Below are positions 1 through 10,200 of a stretch of 64,000 nt of DNA, in pieces (position 1 is the first letter of the stretch; each line of letters begins with the position of its first letter). The position numbers and the translations under genes are program-made. This DNA comes from Porphyra umbilicalis. Its lineage: Eukaryota; Rhodophyta; Bangiophyceae; Bangiales; Bangiaceae. The stretch spans positions 62,001 to 126,000 of the forward strand of contig KV918800.1 of NCBI GenBank assembly GCA_002049455.2, read 5' to 3'. The notes under the pieces are model-generated. The model had not been told where the DNA came from. It did not search any database and saw only the letters and a program-made list of their open reading frames with translations.

Positions 1-114
1 TGATTTTTAATGTTTGATTTGCAGGTCTGATTTGATGCGCAGGTTCGCCTGTTGTTTGAGCTGTTTTGCATTGCACGTTAGATCGTCTCCTTTGGGGACA
101 CCTCTCATCGCAGC

Positions 115-142
115 AATGCGATGGCGAAATCGCCATCGCATT
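115..142. repeat. Perfect 13-bp hairpin with GCGATGG arms
   Basis: AATGCGATGGCGA and its exact complement are separated by AA. A degenerate version (atgcgatggcgaaatgtccatcgcat) lies near 1968-1993, towards the other end of the putative element, so this is probably a subterminal hairpin of that element. Confidence 0.7.
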
Positions 143-540
143 TTTGATCGCACACGTCTCATCGCACAGCCATTTGCGATGGTGCATATCATCTGATCGC
201 ACTTCTCCGATGAGGCTCCAAGAAAGGGGGGCTAGTGAGTTTTTCTCATTTTCGAGTGGGGGTAACGCGGGGTCCGAGAATAACAGGTCAGAGAACAGGT
301 CAGAGAACAGGTCAGAGAACAGGTCAGTCTGCGTGCCGTGTCACCGCCAACAATCTGGTCCGGCCGCGTGCCGTGGCGCGGTCTTAACGCTGGTGGCATC
401 GCGAACGGCCCAGACGCCGCTGCGCTGCCGCCACAGCATCCTCGCCGCTGCCGCACCGACGCGGTCACCGCAGCGACGCCGTCGCCGCCGTCGTCGAGTC
501 ATCATCGCCAAGCCGCCACAGCCGCCAGGCCACCGACGTT

Positions 541-1453
541 ATCGCGATCCCCGCGCTCCCCGTTGACGCCTTTGTCGGCACCACCGCCGGGCGGTGCGTC
601 GCCGCCGCGGCGGCGGCGCCGGGGGGCCTTTGCCTGCCCCCCGGCGCGAGCCTCGGGGGCACCCCGGGGGGCCCCCCCGTCGGCGCCGCCCACAACGGCT
701 CCTACACCGACGCGTACGGCAAGAGCGTGACGGTCGGCCCCCCCGTCGGTGGGTATGGGGGCGCCCCGTGGGTGCCCCGGTCGCACGCGGCGGGCCTCGG
801 CTGGCTCCTCCCTGCCTCGGCCGTTGTGGTGGGGGCGGTGATGGCGAGTGCGCCGGGCGGTCGGGTGCCCGCCGACGTGTTGCTCCTCGCCTCCCCGTAC
901 GAGACGGCGGTGTGGCAGGCGCCGGCGGGGGGGGGGCGCCGCCCCCTACATGCGGACTTGGCACCGCGGGCGGAGCTGGTCGCGACGGCGGGGGCGCTGC
1001 TGCGCGCCGTCCAGGCGGTGGTGGCAGCCCGGGGGGGGGTGGGAGGGGGGGGGGACGGGGGGGGTGGACCGCGCCCCGCCGGCGGCACCGTCATCGTGCA
1101 CCTCCGCGTCATGCTGCGGGAGGAGCGCCGCGCGGCGGCACCCGGCGGCGCGGCGGTTATTGCGCAGGGGGTGGCGGTAGTGGAGGGCGCGAGGCGCGCC
1201 GGCGGCGCGCCCAACGACCCGGCGGCGGCGCTGCTGGCGGCCGCGGCGGTCGTGTATGGGGCCTACTCGCCAACGTCGGCGGCGGCGGGCCGCATCTACG
1301 ACGCGCTCGCCGCGCGTGCCGCCTGTCATGACTCAACCGACCGCTACCGTTCCTGCTATGTCGGCACAGGCTCGCGCGGCAGCCATCATGGAGGCCGCGC
1401 AGGCCCAGGCGGCAGCGATTCTGGCACAGGAGGATTTGGATGAGCTGCTATGA
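541..1453 (+). CDS. Unidentified Ala/Gly-rich protein, 5' end unclear
   Basis: An open frame running from before 541 to about 1321 has a protein-like rather than random composition: PALPVDAFVGTTAG, then ADVLLLASPYETAVWQAP, then a hydrophobic and charged stretch TVIVHLRVMLREERR at about 1085-1130. The first in-frame ATG is at 841, well inside the frame, so either the start lies in an upstream exon or GTG-like readings are misleading. Near 1321 a better frame takes over (ATG 1329), giving a short Ala/Gln-rich helix ending in QEDLDELL and TGA at 1451-1453. The switch implies an indel or a separate small ORF. I do not recognise the family. It sits inside a putative MULE and may be a captured fragment. 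Confidence 0.28.
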
Positions 1454-2091
1454 GTGGCACGAGCCAGCCCGTGCTCATGACTGACGATCATCCTCTTGGG
1501 TCGTACGACCAAGTCATGTGCTCTCGTACGAGAGCATCGGTGTTAGAGGGGGACGTGCGGGCCCGAGGTGACGGAGACCAGCGGATGGAAGGGCAGATGG
1601 GCCGTGGCGCGGCGCGCGTGCGTGCAGGCGAGTGGTAGGCCGGTTGACGGGTCGCGGGGCGGCGGGGTGGGGGCGATGGTAGGATTCTAGGCGGCTCCTT
1701 GCTTGGCCCCCTGTGGCCCTTTGCGCTTGTTCCCTTCCTAGAAACCTACTTGCTTGGCATGGAATGAGCACCCATATGCGTAAGCGGACGTGCGATGCTG
1801 TGCGCGCGGCCCACGACCCCGGCAAAAATAGAAAATAGGGCGCCGGACGCCGGCGGACCGCGGCACGGCACGGCGGGGGTCACCCGTTGCACGGCCGTGA
1901 TCCGATGAGAACTCGAGATCTCATCGGGCCCCAATTTAAGGCTTTTAGTCTCATCGCACTTTCCCCATGCGATGGCGAAATGTCCATCGCATTGCCTCAT
2001 CGCAGAGTCCCTCAGGCCTCATCGGAAAATGATCGCAATCCGAGATGCGATGGCGTTTGTCCCCGAAAGAGACGATGTACGAGCGAATGTA

Positions 2092-2970
2092 TTGTTTGAG
2101 CTCTGGTTGGTTGGTACATGGATTGTCTTGGAATACGAGACACGTGTAGAATTGAGGAGCGCACCGCTCCTGTTCCGCAAGTGGCAGAGTCGTGTCTCAC
2201 GCGCATCCCGCCGCCGCACTCGTTCGTCCTCATGCGCGGTAGTGTCGGAGTACAGCGACGGCAGCGGCCCACAGCCCCGTGCACGACACGCGACATAGAC
2301 TAGTAGCTCCACCTTGACCTATCACAGTTCCCTTCTCTTTGCACATCATACCCACCACTACATGACCTCCTCTTAGACAATGTGGGCCGCCAATGCAATA
2401 AACCATCACGATGCCAATACAATATGGTCGGTTTCGCCCTACGACGTCTCACCCGGGTGGCCGGCAGCACGTGGTGCGCGCAACACGGCGTGCTGGTGGG
2501 AGAGACATCAGTGTTGAACCTCAACAGCGTCCGTGTTTGCGTCATAGCGGTTGCCGTAAGCACACGTGCGACACTATCAACGGAAAGCATATCCGTAGGG
2601 TCGTAGCGAGTCGGCGCGTCGGCGTCTGGCGGTTGCTACCTGCAGGGCGTCCACATCGTTTTCTACTTGACTTTAGTCCTGCGCGTTTGACGCGCCCGCG
2701 TCTCCCGGCGTCGCTGCGCAGCGTGCGATTCTTGAAATGGCCTCATGGTAAACGGACAGCACTAGCCCGCCCGCCATCGCCGCCCCCGAACGCCACATAA
2801 AAAGCACGGTTCCCTCCCGCCATCGCCGCCGCTGTCTGACCGCCGTCGCCGCATCACCGACTGCACAAGCAACACGAAGACACCGCCAGTGAACGCTCGT
2901 CTCCCGCCGAGCAAGCACCCCCTCCGGCCGGCGGGCTGAACCGACCCCCCCGTGCCCGCCGGCAGCCCCG
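2092..2970. other. No gene seen
   Basis: Composition drops to near 50-55% G+C and only short unconvincing open frames occur on either strand. No tandem or inverted repeat was noticed here. Confidence 0.5.
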
Positions 2971-4362
2971 TCATTGAACCTCCTCGACGGCCAGCCCGTC
3001 TCTCACCACCTCGTCGACGTATTCCACCCCCTTGCCGACCACGCCATACACGTCCTCGTCGCTCGAGCCAAACAGCAGCCCTTCGAGGGTGCAGTCGACA
3101 AGGAGCGGTGGCGGCTCACCGTCCAGCCCGCCCGCAATGACGCCTTTGGCCACGTCGCGGGTTCCCGCCTCGCCGTCGACGACCGCGCCCGACGGTGCAC
3201 CGTAGGCGCGTGCCGACAGGGGTGCCCCTGCCGCTGCCACTCCCGTCGTCACCGTCTCTGCTCCCTCCGCTGCTGCTGCTGCTGCTGTCGCCGCCGCCGC
3301 GGCGCTTCGCTGCCGCCGGCTCTGCCGCGGCGGCACGGCGGGCGCGCCTCCACCACCCCTGTCGGCGGCCACCGCGGCGCCGCCGTTGGTGCCAACCGCG
3401 CCGACGGCGGCCGCCGCTGCTTCCGCCCGCTGCCCACGGCGGCTGCCGTGGCGCCCCCTCCCCCCACCCCTCGGCCGGCGCGGCGCCTCCCCCCCCCCTG
3501 CCCCCCCCCTAACCCCTGCCTGCACCTCCCGCCGCCACCTGCCGCTACACCATCGCAGGCGCAAGGCCCCCTTACCGCCAGCACGCCTCCACCGCCACCC
3601 GCACCATGCGGACCGCCAAGGCGCTGGCCCACGCGCGCGCCTCGGCGCGCGCTAGGGGCCGCCACCCCGCCTCGCCGGCGGCGCACGCCGCTGCCACGGC
3701 CGCCTCAACGACCGCCGGGGCGTGTGGCAAGTCGAAGCGCCTGCGGGGTCCTGCCGCCGCGGGCGCGATGGATGCGGCGGTCGCCGCCACCGCCGCTGCC
3801 GGCGTCGACGCGGCCGCGCTGCGGGTGGCGAGGGGGGCGAGGCCGACGCGCGTCGTGACGGGCGGTCGACCGTCAGCCGACGGTGGCGGCGGCGGCGGCG
3901 TCCCCGCCGCCGCCGCCCCCACCGTAATGCCGGCGGACGCGGGAGAGGTCGGACGCGTCGGCCCCCCGCCGTCGCGCGCAGCCCCGCCGCATAGGCGTCC
4001 TGGGTGACGCCCGCGCGGCGAGCCGTGTCGGCGGTGAGCACCGTGCACGCGCGGGGGAGTACGGCGGCGGCCGCCGCCGTCGCGTCGGCGGCGCCGCCTC
4101 CCGTGGCGGCTCCCGCGGCGGCCTGGCCGCACGCAGCGGCGGCGGCGCCGCCACCGCCGCCGCTGCCGTCGGCGGCGGCGACCGCCGCCGCCACGCACGT
4201 GGCACTGCGCGTTGACACGCTCGCGCCGTTGGCTGGAACGCCCCGCGACCTCATCTTGCGCAGCGCCGCGGCGGCGACGATTGGCTTGCCAGCGCGGAAG
4301 GCGAGCGCCGCGAGGCCCGTGAACACCAACTGCGCCTCATCGTCGGCGGCGGCAAGCACAGC
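2971..4362 (-). CDS. Unidentified low-complexity protein gene with frame changes
   Basis: The minus strand carries protein-like segments in more than one frame. The C-terminal 70 residues (about 3190 down to the stop at 2971-2973) are acidic and well formed, including DGEAGTRDVAKGVIAGGLDG and LVDCTLEGLLFGSSDEDVYG, and end in LAVEEVQ. The N-terminal part near 4330-4200 contains GKPIVAAAALRKMRSRGVPA, which resembles a pentatricopeptide helix pair, but only one such unit is visible, so PPR is a weak suggestion. The middle is Ala/Gly/Pro/Arg-rich with long C/G runs, where the frame breaks. The 5' end is cut by a 220-bp inverted-repeat element at 4363. Product unknown. Confidence 0.3.
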
Positions 4363-4582
4363 GGCGCCACGCCTAGTTAAGACCCCCGTCTCCCGGACTT
4401 CTGGGTTTTGACCAATGGGAAGCCAGAATGTCGGCTCGGTGTGCTCTTGGGCCAACCAAAAGAGGTATGTGGAGACTGTCAGCCCGAGTAGGCGACACGT
4501 ATGCTGCCCTGGCCGTGCTTGTGAGAGGGCTTTGTACTGTCAGATCAGACCCAGAAGACCGCCCTTAACTAGGCGTGGCGCC
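4363..4582. mobile_element. 220-bp MITE-like element with 19-bp perfect TIRs
   Basis: GGCGCCACGCCTAGTTAAG at 4363-4381 is exactly inverted at 4564-4582. The interior has a lower G+C content than both flanks. No target-site duplication is obvious. It lies at the 5' edge of the minus-strand gene ending at 2971, so it may have interrupted that gene. Confidence 0.5.
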
Positions 4583-5432
4583 GACGGCCGCCGCCGCCCC
4601 GCCACGTCCGTTTTGCGGCCCTTTCGGGGACCCCCGCCGCCATCGGTGTGCACTTCATTCAAGTCACCACGTCATTTTTGTACACTAAGCCCGGTCGTCC
4701 TTGGGAAGCTAAAGGTCTATTCCATGCATTTAGGCGCATGAGGAAAGGGTTTTCTCTGCTGTTCTAGACTTTTTTTAACCATGAGAAGTAAAAAGAACTG
4801 GTCTCCGTAGCATGGGTACTCAAGAAAAAAAGGCTTGGCGCTCAAAGGATCTTGTAGCGCTGAGATTCACCTCGGTGTTTCTCTGTCCCTCCAGAATCGC
4901 GCCATTTTCTTCGTCTCTGCCGATCCCGAACTGGCTCGGACCAATTTCTGATGCAAGACACGTATTGATCCGATCTGGCATCCCATGGAAATGCACTTTC
5001 TCTCGGCCGGCTACGAGCATCACCTGCCCCCCACCACCACCGCCCATGTTGACCAACGGCCACACATGTCATCCAGACTTCCCCGCAGCACCGATGATAC
5101 GCATTTTGTTGCCTAGCCACGTCGATTTACCGCCTGCAGCGTCATCAGCGGGCCATTTATTCCACAAAAAGGCGTTCAAGACAACGGTGGGATGCAAGGA
5201 AAAACGTCTGTCCCTCAAGCCTATTGTCGTAGCCGCCTGAAAGTGCGTCATAAAAAAGCTGATGAAGAAGGCTCCAGGATGCGTCCATGCGGAGCGTCAA
5301 CGCTCGTTCCATTGCCGAGTTCTGTGCGCGCCAAGATGAGTCGCGCTCATGCGCCTTAATGCGTGGAATCGTCCTTTGGTGTGTTGAGGGGATCGTCCAA
5401 GATCGGCGTGCAGCTCGACACATACGAGTGTA
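4583..5432. other. No confident gene; possible minus-strand ORF remnants
   Basis: Roughly 50% G+C. Minus-strand fragments look somewhat protein-like (for example a segment near 5040-4830 containing GREKVHFHGMPDRINTCLAS, and FLWNKWPADD near 5160) but sit in different frames with stops between them. They may be the remains of a transposon ORF. No family could be assigned. Confidence 0.3.
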
Positions 5433-6374
5433 CAGGGGGCTGACAAAAGTTTACGATCACCCCCCAAATTTCGACCTCACCGTGTCTCTTCCGTCACTCC
5501 GAGCTCAGCAAGGCGGCCTCTTCCCCGGGGTTTCTTGGGCTCTCTGTGCTCCTGGTGACTTGTATGTTCTTCTTGGTCTACCAAAAGGCCATCATCTCTG
5601 TTTCCACAGGTGAGGAATCGGTACAAAGCCGATACAGCCTGGTACTGACAATGAGGAGCACTACCACCGACGGGGACTCCTGGAAGGGCTACTCAAGGCG
5701 TCTGTCATTTTTCTCATGATACAGTAGGCAAGCGTAAAGCAGCTGTGTATTTTCTAAGTTTTGTTGGTACCGTCCGTATGGATTACGTTTTGTTGTATCC
5801 CGTTCACTTTCACGGGTTGTTGACGCTTCTTCTCTTCACGACATGCAAGGAGACGCTTCTTTCTTCATCTGACAAAACAAACACGACAGATGTCATAAAC
5901 AGCCCATTCTCGTTCATCTAAGAAGACTGAGGATGCAGATGCACAGCAGCCAGCCGTCAGGTCCGGCCGGATCACAGAGCGCACTGGAACCCTTTCGCGA
6001 GAAGTTGAACACAACAAAACATGCTCCATACGGACGGTACCAACAAAACTGAGAAAATACACAGCTGCTTTACGCTTACCTACTGTATCATGAGAAAAAT
6101 GACAGACGCCTTGAGTAGCCCTTCCAGGAGTCCCCGTCGGTGGTAGTGCTCCTCATTGTCAGTACCAGGCTGTATCGGCTTTGTACCGATTCCTCACCTG
6201 TGGAAACAGAGATGATGGCCTTTTGGTAGACCAAGAAGAACATACAAGTCACCAGGAGCACAGAGAGCCCAAGAAACCCCGGGGAAGAGGCCGCCTTGCT
6301 GAGCTCGGAGTGGCGGAAGAGACACGGTGAGGTAGAAATTTGGGGGGTGATCGTAAACTTTTGTCAGCCCCCTG
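5433..6374. mobile_element. Foldback Tc1/mariner-like element (non-autonomous)
   Basis: The element begins CAGGGGGCTGACAAAAGTTT at 5433 and ends with the exact complement at 6374. It is flanked on both sides by TA (5431-5432 and 6375-6376), the Tc1/mariner target duplication. The inverted arms are about 365 bp each (5433-5797 and 6010-6374) with very few mismatches, leaving a centre of about 210 bp. No transposase ORF is present, so mobilisation would depend on an enzyme encoded elsewhere. The near-identical arms suggest recent origin or gene conversion. Confidence 0.85.
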
Positions 6375-7232
6375 TACAATCATGCACAATCGGTGCGGGA
6401 TCATCTGAAATCGACTCTACTAGGCCCGCGGTCGATTGTCAGCAACACAGCGATCGGCCAGATTGCATGCTTCCAAGCACCCCCCTCTGGGAAGCACGTT
6501 CCAGAGCCTGTAATGCGATTTGGGTTTCCCAGACCCCTCTATGTATCCCTAAGTTACTGCACACCCTCGTGCGGGGAGCGGCGTGACGATGATTCCAGGA
6601 CTTGCACTGGGAAACACTGCACAGGCGCCCCCACAGAGCTCGGGTGTTGGAGGTGCGCCTCCGTGCCGGCACTGCGCGCGTGGGTGGTGCCCGCCGGGTG
6701 GCCGCCATCGCCGTCGGGGCGGTCACGTGGCACCGCGTGCGTGTATGGGCTCCTGCTTGAGCACGCGCCCGTCCCCACCACCGATGGCGTCTCAGCTGAT
6801 GGTCGCTCCCTGGTGCAGCGTCTGCACGCTCGGGCCGCGGCTGTAGCAGCGCCTCGGCCTGGCTCTGGTTTGGTATTCGTGTTGACATCCACGGCGATCC
6901 TGGTCGCCGCGGGATTCTGTTGGCCTGCATCCGGCGAATGGTGCCGGAGCGCCGTGGTGGCGGTGGCGTGCTTGTGGGAGCGCTCATTCCGGGGCGCCTG
7001 TGAGAGCAGTTGGGGCCGACGGGGCGCATCCTGTGCGCCGGGTAGTGCGGATCCGGTGGCTGCTGGCCGCACTGCAGCTTGGTTTTTGGCAAAGGCGCCC
7101 CCTTCCGACGCTCGTTGCCTTCGTTTCCTGCTGCCGCCCCGTCGCTGTATTGCCTGCGCTCCTCTCCTCTGGGCGTGAGACCAGGGCGGGACGCGTGCCG
7201 ATCTTGCGCATTTGTTTTCGTTTTCCGCCACG
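6375..7232. other. 5' flank of the NLR-type gene; no gene seen
   Basis: Moderately GC-rich sequence with only overlapping low-quality open frames on both strands. It presumably includes the promoter and 5' leader of the gene starting at 7233. No TATA-like box was convincing. Confidence 0.4.
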
Positions 7233-10200
7233 ATGCTTCCGCGATCCACGGCACCGACCGGCAGCGTCAGCGCGTCGACGGTGGCGCCGGTGGGGCTACG
7301 GAACTACCACCTCCCGGGCGACGACGAAGAGACGGCGTGGCTGGACCTGCTGCTCCCGTTTGCGGGGCGCCTGCGGCTGCCTCACACCAGCAGCCGCAAG
7401 AAGAAGGCAGTCTGTCAGTGCTTCCGGGGACCGGTGGCCAAGCCGAAACCCGCCGTTGACGTTTGGCTGCAGTGCGGCCTGCACTTTTGCACGGTGCCTG
7501 ACGGTGACGTGGCGCCCGTGCCTGGGCGCCCCTTCCCGACAGCGGCTGGCGATGGGCGGGTCTGGGATTTTTTACCGCTGCGCCGTGACGCGCCCGACGG
7601 CACCCGCTTCTTTGACGTCCGAGTGAAGCCCGCCTGGGGGGACGGGACGGGGGCGGCAGCGGCGGTCCGAAAGGGGGTGCGGGCCGAGTCGGGCTGGGTG
7701 GTGGAGGTCTCTTCGCCCCAGTCGCCACCGGCCTTTGATCCAGTCACCTTTGTGGCGGAGAACAAGGGCGATGCTGCCGAGTGGGAGCGCCAACTGGTCA
7801 TGCGCGCCGCGCCCCTGTCGGTGGTTTGGCAGCGGGCGCTGGGGCGGCCCACGGTCGGGGGGAGCAGCGCCGCGGGGCCCTCAACACGCCCGTGGGTGGG
7901 CGGGGCGCGGGCGCTGTCGGACGCAGTCAACAAGTTGGTTGGCACGGGCGCCCCCGCCGCCCTGACGGGGATTGTTACGGCTGTCATGTGTGATGAGATC
8001 TTCAATGCGGTCACGTCGGCGGGCTCGTGCGCGGCATTTGTGGGTGGGGCCTTGGCCACGGTCGTGCGCGTGTGTGCGGCGGCGGTGACCATGCGTGATT
8101 TTGCTGAGGACCTCCGCTGCGAGGCGCAGAGCCTTTCGGACGTGCTGGGCTCGCACCTGCTCCCTGCCGTTATCAGCCTTGACGACGCGGGGTCGGCCAA
8201 CGCGGCGATTTTGCGGAACAAAGTGGCCGTGGTGGCTGCATGTTTGGACGTCTTGGTGGGGAGGCTGCTGCACCTCTCCGTTTCAAAGAGCGCCGGCCTG
8301 CGGGAGGCGGCCATCGCGGGTGGCAGGATCGAGGCACTGTCGCCAGTGAAGGAGGTGGAGGCGTGCAGGGCGGCGGTGGCAGCACTCCAGACCACGACCG
8401 CGTTGGACGTCGGCACGCATCACATGAAGCTGACCACCGACGCGGCGCGTGTCGCACATGATGAGTACATCGAGGACGCACAGGCGCTGGTCGCCGTGCC
8501 GACGATGACGGACCGCATTGTGGCCGAGTGGGGTGACGCCCATGCTGCTCAGCCGTGGTGTCGGTTGCTGAAGATGGTGATGCGCGAGCCGCCGCAGTCG
8601 GCGGCGGCTATGTCCGCTTGTGTGGTCGGCGCCCTCGGGATGGGGGGCGTCGGCAAAACGACGGTGTGCAAACTGGTTGCTCAGCAAGTGGCCAAGGACA
8701 ACGCTGGTCGTCAGCGCTACGACAATGTCTACTGGGTGCAGCTCAGCCAAGAGGTGATCGAGGCGAAGGTAATCCAGTACATGGTGGCACTGGCTACGGT
8801 GGAATGCCAAAAGAAGGTGACGGCACCCTCCATCCCCGTCGCTGTCGACCGTCTGCAGTGTGCGCTGGCGGGCAAGGCCGTGCTTGTAGTGGTCGACGAT
8901 TGCTGGCATGACGGGTTGGTGGAGCACTTTAGGAGTGCCGTGCAGCACCCACAGTGCGGCCGCTGCTGCCTGCTCTTTACCACGAGGTTGGAGCGCATCG
9001 CTCGTCGAGTCGCTGCCGCCGACCGCGTCATGCAGATCAATCCGATGGAGCCGGCGGCGGGGAAGGACATGCTGCTTGCATACGCGCGGGGCACCGGGTC
9101 ATCCGCGTCGCAGCCCGGCGGCGAGGACGAGGACCTCGCGCTGCCCGAGCTGCTGAAGGCGGCGGCGGGGCTGCCGCTGGCGCTGGCTGTGCTTGGGTCA
9201 TTGGTGCGCGCCGAGGGGTGGGTGAAGGCGGCCAAGCTGCTCCGTTTCGCTCTTGCCCAGGGGGCGTGCCCGGAGAGCATCCAGTATCCAACTTTGTGGG
9301 CCTGCTTTGGTGCCAGCTCTCGCGAACTAGACGCGAAGGGCGATCTCTATGTCTGCCTCCTCAATGCGCTGTGTGTCGTCGAGAAGCAGGAGTTGCTGCC
9401 ACTTTCGGCGCTGTCGGCGTTGTGGGGCACGAGCGATGAGGATACCGACGTTCATGCGCGTCACTTGGCGGACCTGGCACTGGTGACGGTGCGGCCGGCG
9501 ACCGACGGGGGAGATGGATTGGTGCTCGGTCTACACGACCTGGTGATTGACTGGGTCCGTGGCTATCGGGTGTCCCCGCCGGAGCAGCGACAGCCGTACC
9601 ACCAAGCGCTGCTGGAGCGCTATGGAAGCCGCCTGACCGGCGAATCGCCGCCGCTGCCGTCCACGGGGCGGTCGGTGGGCTGCAGGCCGTGGTGGCTGCT
9701 GTCGGCCGACGGCTACATTGGGCAGACTCTGTGCCGCCACCTGCGCGCGGCAGGCCCGGCGCTGTGGCGGGAGCTGGTCGCCCTGCTATGTGACATGCGG
9801 TGGATCGAGGTGCGCGTGGGCCACAGCGGGGACACGGCGGTGGCCTACCGCGCCGATTGCCGGGTGTCGGGGGTGGCGCTGTTGGAGCGCGTTGCCACGA
9901 TTCTGGAGGGCGCTCTCGGTGCCGCAGCGCGATTGAGGATCCCGGCGATGCAGCTGATGGCATTTGAGGTGATCGCACGCCTTCAAGGTGCCTCGCTTGC
10001 TGGTGGCACCGAGCGTGACGTTGTGGAATGGCTGGTGCAATCGGCCAGGCAGTACCGGCGCCGCCCGTCGATTACGTTGTTGGCGTCCAGCCGACTCTCT
10101 CTCCATCAAGAGGTGAGCATTCTGTACGGCCACCCATGCGAGGTCACCTGCAGCTGCGTAGTGCGGCAATCGACAGGAAGGAACCTAGTGGTGTCTGGGT

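Larger units (their letters stand above)
63..2091. mobile_element. Probable Mutator-like (MULE) element with inverted ends
   Basis: The 11-bp word TTGTTTGAGCT occurs at 52-62 and again at 2092-2102, in the same orientation, as expected for a 9-11 bp MULE target-site duplication. Just inside, imperfect inverted ends match: ATCGTCTCCTTTGGGGACA near 82-100 and its complement (with 2 differences) near 2058-2076. Both ends also carry clustered GCGATGG/CCATCGC motifs (about 105-215 and 1950-2055). The interior is much more GC-rich and holds an ORF (about 541-1453), which would make this a gene-capturing (Pack-MULE) element. No transposase is visible. The outermost 15-20 bp of the two ends match only weakly, so the exact limits are uncertain. 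Confidence 0.42.

Noticed and set aside
3606-4411. Plus-strand Ala/Arg-rich open frames as real genes
   Set aside because: The minus strand gives the more protein-like segments here; the plus frames are composition-driven.
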